Assembly (NCBI RefSeq): GCF_004519315.1
Contig: NZ_SOZE01000017.1
Coordinates: 62,001-126,000 of the forward strand
Source: Mucilaginibacter psychrotolerans
GTDB taxonomy: Bacteria > Bacteroidota > Bacteroidia > Sphingobacteriales > Sphingobacteriaceae
Length of the DNA: 64,000 nucleotides
Direction: 5' to 3'
How positions within the stretch are numbered: the stretch's first letter is position 1; every line of letters begins with the position of its first letter. Shown one piece after another: positions 44,433-53,012 of this stretch. The translations under genes and the position numbers were made by a program. Below the pieces are notes generated by a model, which saw only the letters and a list, made by a program, of their open reading frames with translations, searched no databases and was not told where the DNA came from.

Positions 44433-45914
44433 ATGAACACTTCATCAGAACGTCGGCAAAAACTCAATAAGGATATTATCCCCAACCTGGAATTCCGTCC
44501 TTTTATCGGAGGGAGTTTTATAAATCTACCCTCCGATAACGTGATGCCTGTTATTGACCCATATACTGGAAATGTAATTATCACTGTTCCCCATTCGGGC
44601 GAACGAGAAGCTAATCTTGCAGTAGAAGCCGCCCGACACGCATTCGATAAAGGACCTTGGCCTAATCTACATCCCCGAGAACGAGCTAATTACATGGTCA
44701 AACTGGCAAATATAATTGATAAAAATATCGAGACCATAGCCCTTGTTGAGACTTTGGACACAGGGCGACCTTTTAAAGGAGCACTCGGCTGGGAGATTCC
44801 AAATGCCTCAGAGGTATTCCGATACTATGCTGGGTGGGCGGACAAGATTACAGGATGTACTCTTCCAGACGTGGCGGGTGTAAATATTGAGACCTATCAA
44901 GAACCAGTCGGTGTTTGCGCCGCAATAATGCCATGGAACTTCCCATTCGCAGCTCTAGCCTGGAAAATCGCTCCTGCCTTAGCTGCTGGTTGTACTGTTG
45001 TTGTTAAAGCGTCGGAGCGCGCACCACTCACCACCCTACTTCTTGCAACGTACGTGAGTGAAGCTAACTTTCCTGCGGGAGTAATCAACATCATTGCTGG
45101 CACCGGAGATACGGCGGGTAATGCACTTGTGAAGAATCGTGATGTCGATAAAATATCTTTTACTGGTAGCACTTCCACAGCACAACAAATAATCCAAAAT
45201 TCTCTTGGTCACTTGCCGGGCTGGTCGCTAGAATTAGGTGGCAAAAGTGCCAATGTCATCTTAAACGATGCAAATCTTCAAGATGCCGCGCAAAATGCAA
45301 TTGGAGCAATGTTCACGATGTCGGGGCAAGATTGTGGTGCGGGCTCACGATTACTTCTTGAGCGTAATATTGCCAAGGAGTTCCTATCCATTCTAATACC
45401 TCTAATCAAATCTCGACGTCTCGGTGATCCTATGGACGATGCAACTGAGCAAGGTCCACTCATCGACCATAATCAATTTGAGCGAGTTAGCGAGTATGTA
45501 GACGAGGCTCGTAAATCGGGGGCTAACATTTTAATTGGGGGTAGCGGTACAAAGGATGGACCCAACTTTTATCATCCTACATTGATCACGGATATCCCGC
45601 AAAATGCACGTATAGTTCGTGAAGAGATTTTTGGCCCTGTGGCTACTGTTCATTTGTTTGACGGGCTTGATGAAGCTATCTCTATTGCAAACGATTCATG
45701 TTATTCATTAGGCGCTGCTATCTGGACAACATCTGCTGAAAAGGCACAAGAGTTTAGAAGAAAAATTAGAACCGGAACTGTATGGCTTAATTGTTACGGA
45801 TGGTATGATACTGTATCACCCTGGGGAGGAAGAGGCCTTTCCGGTCAAGGAAAGGAACTTGGCAAAGAAGGACTTAGTGAGTTTTTAACAACCAAAGCCG
45901 TTTTTCGAAAATAG
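44433..45914 (+). CDS. Aldehyde dehydrogenase family protein
   Basis: The 493-residue product is an NAD(P)-dependent aldehyde dehydrogenase. It has MPWNFPFAALAWKIAPALAAG (substrate and cofactor loop), FTGSTSTAQ, the general base Glu in ELGGKS near residue 266 and the catalytic Cys in GQDCGAG near residue 300, and KISFTG spacing is normal. The late EEIFGPV motif is also present. The natural substrate cannot be told. The next gene starts 1 base after the stop, so it is in an operon with the UbiA-like and SDR genes. Its location between defence genes and a recombinase shows that it is island cargo. Confidence 0.93.
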   Translation: MNTSSERRQKLNKDIIPNLEFRPFIGGSFINLPSDNVMPVIDPYTGNVIITVPHSGEREANLAVEAARHAFDKGPWPNLHPRERANYMVKLANIIDKNIETIALVETLDTGRPFKGALGWEIPNASEVFRYYAGWADKITGCTLPDVAGVNIETYQEPVGVCAAIMPWNFPFAALAWKIAPALAAGCTVVVKASERAPLTTLLLATYVSEANFPAGVINIIAGTGDTAGNALVKNRDVDKISFTGSTSTAQQIIQNSLGHLPGWSLELGGKSANVILNDANLQDAAQNAIGAMFTMSGQDCGAGSRLLLERNIAKEFLSILIPLIKSRRLGDPMDDATEQGPLIDHNQFERVSEYVDEARKSGANILIGGSGTKDGPNFYHPTLITDIPQNARIVREEIFGPVATVHLFDGLDEAISIANDSCYSLGAAIWTTSAEKAQEFRRKIRTGTVWLNCYGWYDTVSPWGGRGLSGQGKELGKEGLSEFLTTKAVFRK

Positions 45915-45915
45915 G

Positions 45916-46560
45916 ATGTCAATTGGAAAATCAAAATTACATTCGTCGCTGAACTATTTTGGTCAGCTTAGGATGTATTCATATGTTGATATCATTCTCA
46001 TGATGGTTGCATTCAGAGCCGATACAATGATGATAGTGTCGTGTTCTTTCATGTGGTTTGGATTTTTAATACACCTTGAATGGCAACATCGAGACCGAGG
46101 ACGATTGGTTTGGCCTGTATGGGCTTGGATTATTCCATGGATTGCTGGCATAATAATTCACCCATCGGCATTTCAGATACCAATTATAGCAACATGTGCA
46201 GCCTATTCTCTAAAGAAGCGATATCGTTGGATCGGTTTAATCTCATGGATAATCAACGGTGGTATCAAAGCTTGGATGGTAGCAATGATCCCGGCTCCTC
46301 TTTGGGGTATTTACCTTGTCGGCGGATTAATGTGCCTTCGAAATTTAGCTGGCGATATGAGAGATGGTGGTAAAGATTCTGCTGAAAAAGTCTTTACTCT
46401 GCCGGTTGCACTGGGACTTAAAAAAAACATTCCGTTCCTATATCCTAGTTGCCTTGTGGCTACTAGCATCATATGGGTTTGCATTGGTGGGATTTCTTTT
46501 TTGTGGCTGGTTCCTGTATTTTTCATTCAGAGTTTAACCTATAATTTGACGCCAAGATAA
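45916..46560 (+). CDS. UbiA-like prenyltransferase family membrane protein (short)
   Basis: The 214-residue product has about six hydrophobic helices. Near residue 143 it has NLAGDMRDGGKDSAEKVFTLPVALG, which resembles the second Asp-rich motif of UbiA-type prenyltransferases (DxxDxxxD and then TLP..LG). The first Asp-rich motif (NDxxDxxxD) is not found; the N-terminal DIILMMVAFRAD may be its remnant. It is shorter than the usual ~290 residues. It could be a divergent member or have lost activity. Its genes on both sides (ALDH, SDR) suggest a small biosynthetic operon. Confidence 0.55.
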   Translation: MSIGKSKLHSSLNYFGQLRMYSYVDIILMMVAFRADTMMIVSCSFMWFGFLIHLEWQHRDRGRLVWPVWAWIIPWIAGIIIHPSAFQIPIIATCAAYSLKKRYRWIGLISWIINGGIKAWMVAMIPAPLWGIYLVGGLMCLRNLAGDMRDGGKDSAEKVFTLPVALGLKKNIPFLYPSCLVATSIIWVCIGGISFLWLVPVFFIQSLTYNLTPR

Positions 46561-46567
46561 ACTTAAT

Positions 46568-47308
46568 ATGCATAAAAAAGTGTTAGTAACCGGAGCGGCC
46601 GGATATATCGGCAAAGCAGTGTGTTCCGTGTTTGCAGCGGATGGTTGGCAACTCGGTGCCATTGATTTACTTGATTCTCCCAATATTTGCATTGCCGAAG
46701 AAAAATGTGATTTGTCTGAACCGCTCGGCACCAAGCAATCTGTAGACGCTATTGCGCAAAAACTTGGAGGAATTGATTCTATCGTTTGTTGTGCAGGACA
46801 AATGATGAGCAATGACGGAGCGATAGGAGTAGTTACTTCGGAAATTTTTCAAAAAACACTAACATCCAATGTGTTGGGAACATTTAACGCAATTAATGCA
46901 GTACTTCCGTACTTACGCAATAGCGATTATCCCTCAATTACAGTCGTTGGAAGTCTCGTGGCTTCTTTTGGATCCGCGTCTTCGGAACTAGCCTATACAA
47001 CATCAAAAGGAGCAGTAGAAGCTATGGTTAAAGAAATGGCCGTTTCCCTTGCACATGGTGGAATTCGTGTTAATTGTGTATCTCCTGGACCGTTGGCAGG
47101 CGGCTTATTCCCAACGTACCCTGATAGTATTGGAGAAAAATACCGTCTAAATCGTATCCCCTTAGGCAGTCGAGGAACTAGCGATGACGCTGCATATGCA
47201 TGCCTTTATTTGGCTTCAAGACAGGCTTCGTATATTACTGGCGCTGTTCTCAAAGTCGACGGTGGAGCATCGGCTGCATTTCTTGCACGAAATCCTGAAG
47301 AGGAATAA
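46568..47308 (+). CDS. SDR family oxidoreductase
   Basis: The 246-residue product is a short-chain dehydrogenase/reductase. The glycine motif VTGAAGYIGKAV near residues 6-17 is slightly atypical (TGxxGxIG). The catalytic Ser is in VVGSLVASFGS, followed by Tyr and Lys in YTTSKGA (about residues 143-147), and PGPLAGG and CLYLASRQASYITGAVLKVDGG close the fold. It would use NAD(H) or NADP(H) on an unknown alcohol or ketone. It ends the ALDH / UbiA-like / SDR operon. Confidence 0.93.
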   Translation: MHKKVLVTGAAGYIGKAVCSVFAADGWQLGAIDLLDSPNICIAEEKCDLSEPLGTKQSVDAIAQKLGGIDSIVCCAGQMMSNDGAIGVVTSEIFQKTLTSNVLGTFNAINAVLPYLRNSDYPSITVVGSLVASFGSASSELAYTTSKGAVEAMVKEMAVSLAHGGIRVNCVSPGPLAGGLFPTYPDSIGEKYRLNRIPLGSRGTSDDAAYACLYLASRQASYITGAVLKVDGGASAAFLARNPEEE

Positions 47309-47404
47309 TCACTATTAAAATTGACTTCCGCCCAAATGCTTTGCCTTAATGTTGAATCAATCCGCATTCTTGGGGAAGAAGTTTAAGCGTATATTTTAGC
47401 GAGT

Positions 47405-47680
47405 TTGAACAGGAAAAAGGTAGTGTGTCCAACGGATTTTGATGTAGCTAAATATTTTGATTTTTCCGTTGAATGATTCTGCTGAATCATTGGTGCTTTT
47501 GTTGTTAAAGAAGTTCAGAATTGATTCATAGTGAGCGTGTACAGACCTTCACCGTGTAAAAAGCACTTCCTCGAGACTCTTCCACATCATTATCCAGATG
47601 GCGAGCCGCTTGAACGCGTGTTTTTTGCTTTTGCAGACCGTTAAAACCACATTCGCGGGCTGTGGAAAGGGAGATAAAAG
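47405..47680 (-). pseudogene. Transposase remnant of an IS element
   Basis: On the minus strand the segments HYESILNFFNNKST and SAESFNGKIKIF, and upstream HAFKRLAIW and DVEESRGSAFYTV, can be read in shifting frames. They match the C-terminal part of ISAon1/ISL3-like transposases. Internal stops and at least two frameshifts show it is dead. No terminal inverted repeat is recognised. The ~800-base gap 47309-48113 contains nothing else I can name. Confidence 0.6.
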
Positions 47681-48113
47681 ATGCTGATGGTCTCAAATGG
47701 GGTCACCAAATTGCTGCTAAAGTTGTAGGTGTTTTCCAATAAATAGTTGCGACTTTTCGAAGCTTTGCATAATGAAATTGAAAGCAGGCCAATTGAACTC
47801 AATATTTTAGCCATAACAGTCTCTAAGTGATAATCGCAGTGGGTGAATTGAATTCTTGAACATTGTTGAGCAATAATCGATTAGGAGCACAAAGTAATTA
47901 CTCGGATAATCCAATTAATTCTTGGGGATAAGTAATCAATTTGATAAGATAATTGCGTAGGAAATGGAATACACCCTGTCACACACTTGTAATCCGCGAT
48001 AACCAAAGTAGACTCCTTTTCTTCATCATTTCAACGAATTAAATGAATGGCAATTTTTGGTCTCGGTCTCCCTGTCACTTGAAAAATTGCTTGCACCAGT
48101 AAAAACATCTACA

Positions 48114-48947
48114 TCAATAGCTGATTTTAGCTGACAAGCCTAAAGTGTGCACGTACGCGTAATTAGGGTTATCGTTGCCATATTTGTATTGTAATCCAAT
48201 TGAAAATTTCTTATATATACGCCTGTCCAATGATGTTTTTATTATACCGCCAAAATTGTCATTGGTAATTGCGTCAATGTCGGAGATAATATAGTAATAG
48301 TTGCCTGAAATGGCCGCTACCCAGTTTTCCTCCTGGTGTTGGTTAAGGTCCCTGAACGTATATTCGAAAAATGCTCCTGTAGTAGAATAGAACTTCGAGG
48401 CGTCATATGTTTTACTGTTTCTGCTGCCGAAATTCCCAAAGGGTCCTAGAGCGATGCTATGCACACTAGTTATATAGCTTCCAGGAACTGCGCCGGAAAA
48501 AACCTGGGAAACATAGTTGGCTCCATAACGCAACTGCCCGAAATACAGGCGTTCATTAAATTCCTTATCAGAATTGTAGGACGGGTTAAATTCAATGCTT
48601 TGCCTCCAAACATATGTGCGCAAAGGGTTTGTACTGCTTCTTTGGACTGTGGGTAGATACAGTTTGCCTATTTTGAACTGAACCAAAACATTATTTTCCG
48701 ATGAGGTTACTCCGTCCCCTATATTTACTTCACTGGTCGGTAGTATAAATATATTACTGTGAATGTTAAAAGATAAGTATTTGGCAACATCCGCCTCCTC
48801 AGCCTCCGTTCGGTTAAATGCAAATGAAAATATATTAAGCACCTTATTACTAGCAAAATCATGAGTGGCACCCAAACGAATAAAATCCTGTGCTTTGGCA
48901 TTCAATATTACGAAGCAGCTTCCTAAAATAAATAGCAATTTTTTCAT
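48114..48947 (-). CDS. Outer-membrane-barrel-like secreted protein
   Basis: The 277-residue product has a signal peptide (MKKLLFILGSCFVILNAKA) and a mature part with many alternating strands and aromatic girdle-like residues (FIRLGATHDF, YTFRDLNQH, LQYKYGND), ending with a strand LGLSAKISY with a terminal aromatic, as expected of an outer-membrane beta-barrel. The family is unknown to me. It overlaps the end of the preceding gene by 4 bases (ATGA), so the two are co-translated. Confidence 0.65.
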   Translation of the reverse strand: MKKLLFILGSCFVILNAKAQDFIRLGATHDFASNKVLNIFSFAFNRTEAEEADVAKYLSFNIHSNIFILPTSEVNIGDGVTSSENNVLVQFKIGKLYLPTVQRSSTNPLRTYVWRQSIEFNPSYNSDKEFNERLYFGQLRYGANYVSQVFSGAVPGSYITSVHSIALGPFGNFGSRNSKTYDASKFYSTTGAFFEYTFRDLNQHQEENWVAAISGNYYYIISDIDAITNDNFGGIIKTSLDRRIYKKFSIGLQYKYGNDNPNYAYVHTLGLSAKISY

Positions 48948-49210
48948 TGGATGTATTTTACGATTTTAAGGATGTCATTTCCAGTTTTCAAGTCTTCAAA
49001 CATGTCATTGATCAATGCCGCTCCATCGATTTGCTTCCAGGTATTCAAAATATCGTGGCAAAAATTTAGTTTGAATTCTTTAGCGATATAAACGTCTTCA
49101 ATTTCTTGATCCAAATCGATTGATTGATAAGAATAGGGCGTATAAGCAGCGATGATTTTTTGAAGTAAAACCGCATTGCTTTCCAATTTAAATGCGAGTG
49201 ATGTGGCCAT
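48944..49210 (-). CDS. Small hypothetical protein co-translated with the barrel protein
   Basis: The 88-residue product is soluble and helical (MATSLAFKLESNAVLL start). It has no signal peptide. Its gene overlaps the barrel gene by 4 bases. No family is recognised; the tight coupling to an exported protein is the only clue. Confidence 0.55.
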   Translation of the reverse strand: MATSLAFKLESNAVLLQKIIAAYTPYSYQSIDLDQEIEDVYIAKEFKLNFCHDILNTWKQIDGAALINDMFEDLKTGNDILKIVKYIQ

Positions 49211-49692
49211 AAGGTGTTGGTTTAAAGTTCACTGTAAATATAACAAACAAATTCAGAAAGAGAAACCCATAGTCATTCCGTTAATATATTTACCGCTCTG
49301 TCTGCAGTTTGGGTTTTCAAAAAATGGAATTACAATGACCCCGATTAAGACCGGCGACGCACGTCGAAGCCAAACTGATATTCCATCTAAAAAACTATTG
49401 CCAATTTTAGTTTTCTGTGTATAGTAATAATTGATGTATGAGACATGGTACACACCATGTTACACATTTTGTGATACAACGATTTAAAAAATCTAATTCC
49501 TTCAATTCTTTAGTTGGGATGGATTTTTTAAAGCGCTTCCCTTGGGGACGCCAAATTGAGGCAAAGGCAGAGTTTAATTGTTATTATTAGTCATTAATAA
49601 GAAACGATAAATCCAGCTATACTCAATATTTGCATTAGCCTGTTTTTCAAAATGTCACACAAAGTGATACACATTTTGGAACACATGGAACG
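49211..49692. repeat. Recombinase upstream region with short repeats
   Basis: No gene is seen here. The word ACACATTTTG occurs at 49462-49471 and 49669-49678, each near a GTGATAC-type word. CATGGT/ACCATG (49444-49449 and 49454-49459) and CAAAATGT/ACATTTTG (49648-49655 and 49671-49678) are inverted repeats. Such clusters could be arm-type or core binding sites for the recombinase encoded at 49693. Confidence 0.4.
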
Positions 49693-50970
49693 ATGCAGCA
49701 CCTAATCCACCGCGCCAATACCTATTATTTTAATCGACGTGTGCCCTTAGAAATTAAGGAATACGACCCGCGCCCACTTATACGGTTTTCCCTCAAAACC
49801 GATAGCAGAACCCAGGCTATGAAGCTTGCGGCACTTAAAAATATAGAGCTGGAAAACTACTGGAAGGCGTTGATAGAAACCGGCCAAAAGCACAGCCATA
49901 CCAATTACAAGCAGGTTGTTGACCGGGCTAGCCTGTTTGGCTTTAACTATCAATCAAGCCAGGAACTGGCTATCGGCCCCTTACCTGAACTGATTAATCG
50001 GCTTCTATTTGTCGCAAAATCGGGAATCCAGGAAAAACCTACCGAAGCCGTCTTGGGCGGCGTTGCAAAGCCTGAAATCAAACTCGACGATGCTCTGACG
50101 AAGTTTTGGGATTTGTCTAACGACGTAGTTCTAAGCAAATCTGCCCATCAAATTAAAAAATGGAAAAACCCGCGCCGTTTAGCGATGAAAAACTTAATCT
50201 CCTGCATTGGCAATAAGGTAATAACGGAACTGAACAGAGATGACCTCCTTAAATTCCGCGACTGGTGGATTAACCGGATTCTGAATGAAGAATTGAAAAA
50301 CTGCGGTGCCAACAAAAACTTCAAGCAATTAAAATCGATTATCTCCAGGGTGAGCGATCACTATAAGCTAAATATTGACACAAAGCATCTTTTCCACAAA
50401 CTCAAATTGGACGATGACACAGAATCTCGCTCATCATTTTCTACTGATTACATTTTAAACACCCTACTTAATGCCGACAATCTAAGTGGTATGAAAGACG
50501 AATATAAGAACATGATCTTTGTCTTTGCTGAAACAGGCGTTGGCATTGATGAGCAGGCAGGTGTATTACCAGAGGACATTATTTTGGATGATACAATACC
50601 GCATATTGTTATTACCCCAAGGCCTAAAAACAAGCTAAAGACAAAGTACCGTAAAAGGCTGATTCCTCTTACTGGATTTGCTTTGGATGCCTTTAAAAAG
50701 TATCCTTTAGGGTTCTCTACCTTGATTGATAATCCTGACAGTATTTCATCAGCGATTGCAAAATACCTAAAAGAGAACGATTTGCTTCCTACAGATAAGC
50801 ATTCCCTTTACTCCCTGCGCCATAGTTTCCAGGATAGATTATTAGCAGTTAATACTCCTGACAGGGTACAGGCTGATTTAATGGGTCATAAATTTGTTCG
50901 AGAAGCTTATGGAAACGGATCTACTTTGGAGCAAAAAAAGGAATGGATGTTGAAAATCCAACTGCTTTGA
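49693..50970 (+). CDS. Degenerate tyrosine recombinase/integrase
   Basis: The 425-residue product has a DUF6538-type N-terminus (LIHRANTYYFNRRVPLEIKE), a core-binding helical domain and a catalytic domain. The first catalytic Arg position reads ETGVGIDE instead of the usual TGxRxxE, so Arg I is absent; the HxLR box reads LYSLRHSF, with the His position as Tyr; the Arg II and GH motif (MGHKF) and the Tyr (EAYGNG, near residue 406) are present. It may be inactive, or a family with altered chemistry. It is most likely the integrase of the island or a relic of one. Confidence 0.75.
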   Translation: MQHLIHRANTYYFNRRVPLEIKEYDPRPLIRFSLKTDSRTQAMKLAALKNIELENYWKALIETGQKHSHTNYKQVVDRASLFGFNYQSSQELAIGPLPELINRLLFVAKSGIQEKPTEAVLGGVAKPEIKLDDALTKFWDLSNDVVLSKSAHQIKKWKNPRRLAMKNLISCIGNKVITELNRDDLLKFRDWWINRILNEELKNCGANKNFKQLKSIISRVSDHYKLNIDTKHLFHKLKLDDDTESRSSFSTDYILNTLLNADNLSGMKDEYKNMIFVFAETGVGIDEQAGVLPEDIILDDTIPHIVITPRPKNKLKTKYRKRLIPLTGFALDAFKKYPLGFSTLIDNPDSISSAIAKYLKENDLLPTDKHSLYSLRHSFQDRLLAVNTPDRVQADLMGHKFVREAYGNGSTLEQKKEWMLKIQLL

Positions 50971-51233
50971 TATCCCTGATCGTTAAATTTCCCTTTTTTA
51001 TATCTCCAATAACCCAAGCAGGGTGATTTTTTAATCTTTAATTAAAATCCGCTTGAACCTGTCACAAGTAATACGAAGCAAAAAAACATCAGATTGTTCT
51101 ACGAATTTCTACCGTTTATTGAACTTTCATCAGGTTATAAAAAAACAGTCACATAAAGCGTATTAAAATTATAATTGATTTAAATCAATCATTGCTACAG
51201 TTTTGTCAATTAGTTTAATATAAATCCCAAGCT

Positions 51234-52658
51234 TTATTTGCTAATGTAATTTTCACTTATGAATCTACTTAATGTTATGTTTGTCAGAGATGGATTTGCA
51301 GCACCCATTCTTGGAAAGGTACTGGGTCCTAAAATATAGAGACTCTCAGTATCTAAAAATGAACCATCATAATTTAATGAATCTCCGAAAGGTATTGTAC
51401 CGCCTTCGTGATCTACAGTTCCCAGTGGGCAATAATATGGTTCACAACTCATCTTTGATTCGGAATTTTCAATTTTTTTTAATACATCCGAATAAGTGAA
51501 ACCCGCGGTTCCAAATTTAGGAAAGATTACTTCCTTTTGCGAAAAGTTAAAATAAATCATTAATTCGCTATGAATATTTTTTATCTCTTCAACTTGTTGA
51601 ATTAACACAAAATCATCAAAAGCATTCAACTTAACTTCTACATATGGGAGAGTCCCGTTTGATTTAAATTGTAAATGGGTCTGGTCAGGTAGTTGTTCTC
51701 CAAGTCCCCATATGTCCAATAGGTAATAATTTTGAGACTTTTTCAGAGAGCAGAAAGTGTTTGAACGTACAATTTGATTTCCAATTTTGACTACACTGTT
51801 ATCAGAAACAAAATCATCTAAATTAATCAAGCTTTTGTTTATTCGCACTAATACTCCCTGTATAATATGATCATAGATTTTAAATTTATTAAATTTATTT
51901 CTTATGGATTTTCGTGTTCTAGCTAGTGATCTTACAAGGCGAGAGTTTTCTATTGTTCCAGATGCCAAAACACATTTACTAACTAATAGTGCCTTACTTT
52001 CTCTGTTGTTAATGTATTCTAACTTCCAGTTTTTCCCATCTTTACTTATTCCCTTAACGTTACAATTGGTTAGAATATGGCACTCTCCCTCAGTACTGCT
52101 TAATAGACTGTAAAGCGGCGAATACACCAACCCGCTCAACCCTTCAAAACTCTGCTTTGCTCTAGGAGTGTTTTGAAATCCTGTTAGCTTTGCGTTATCG
52201 AACAAATTCAAAAGTTTATTTTTCAATGTACTTTCATCCCAATTTGTTAATTCCTTATAAACGACCTGATAATTGTCCCTAAATAATGAACTCTCTACGG
52301 GCCATTGATGTAATGCATAATTTTCCATCGGCAAAATTACGCCACGCCAATAAAGAGATCTGCCGCCGACTAAAGATCGTAATCCCGAATGGTTTTGAAA
52401 ATGCGGTGGACTTAAGCTATTGTTAACCTTTTTAAAGAAGGGATCTAATAGATGGCCTTGTAGCCAGGTTTTAAAAGCTCGGGAAGTGGGTTGTAATGAA
52501 TTTAAATGTGCCAACGGTCCTATAGGACCAGATTCTATAATTAATATTTTTATTCCTTTTTTTGATAATATATTACCGCATTCTAGCCCTGATAGTCCAG
52601 CTCCAACTATAACAATGTCATAGTTTTCACTTTCATTTAGTTGTGTTAGGAACTTCAC
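51234..52658 (-). CDS. GMC-type FAD oxidoreductase
   Basis: The 474-residue product starts with an FAD dinucleotide fold, YDIVIVGAGLSGLECG near residues 14-29 and LIIESG, followed by a RSLYWRGV substrate-domain segment. The end, GPSTFPRMGAANPSLTNITL, is the C-terminal flavin-binding pattern of the GMC (glucose-methanol-choline) family, with the catalytic His/Asn pair probably in or near this region. It would oxidise an alcohol or similar substrate and pass electrons to an acceptor. It is the last gene in the five-gene operon, starting at the base after the preceding stop. Codon use is AT-rich. Confidence 0.85.
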   Translation of the reverse strand: MKFLTQLNESENYDIVIVGAGLSGLECGNILSKKGIKILIIESGPIGPLAHLNSLQPTSRAFKTWLQGHLLDPFFKKVNNSLSPPHFQNHSGLRSLVGGRSLYWRGVILPMENYALHQWPVESSLFRDNYQVVYKELTNWDESTLKNKLLNLFDNAKLTGFQNTPRAKQSFEGLSGLVYSPLYSLLSSTEGECHILTNCNVKGISKDGKNWKLEYINNRESKALLVSKCVLASGTIENSRLVRSLARTRKSIRNKFNKFKIYDHIIQGVLVRINKSLINLDDFVSDNSVVKIGNQIVRSNTFCSLKKSQNYYLLDIWGLGEQLPDQTHLQFKSNGTLPYVEVKLNAFDDFVLIQQVEEIKNIHSELMIYFNFSQKEVIFPKFGTAGFTYSDVLKKIENSESKMSCEPYYCPLGTVDHEGGTIPFGDSLNYDGSFLDTESLYILGPSTFPRMGAANPSLTNITLSRFISENYISK

Positions 52659-53012
52659 TTAAATGAATTTATTTGTCACCGAAACGACAAACCATGATAT
52701 TACAACTAATGTTAGCAGACCGAGAGAAAAACATATCGTTGCAAAAATCATACATACTTGCCAAGATGTGAATATTCCAATAATTGCAATCACTAATGAT
52801 AGAGAAAACTCGATTACTGTACTAAGCAACCAATACATCAGGTTTTTAAAAGTGCTAGTGCTGTCGTATGCTGAAAAGATGTTTTGATCCTTTGATTTAC
52901 TTAACTGCACTAAAGTGGGAAGTAGTGTAACTAACGTTGCGCTTATCGCGAATAAACTTCCACACAACCCCGATAAAGTTTGACAATAATTTTGAATAAA
53001 TTCAGTCGTCAT
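52659..53012 (-). CDS. Small three-TM membrane protein
   Basis: The 117-residue product has three hydrophobic helices (about residues 14-36, 58-80 and 88-112). No function is recognised. It is encoded between the RuBisCO-like and GMC genes, with a 4-base overlap with the former and none with the latter. It might anchor or export part of the pathway; this is inferred from position. Confidence 0.7.
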   Translation of the reverse strand: MTTEFIQNYCQTLSGLCGSLFAISATLVTLLPTLVQLSKSKDQNIFSAYDSTSTFKNLMYWLLSTVIEFSLSLVIAIIGIFTSWQVCMIFATICFSLGLLTLVVISWFVVSVTNKFI

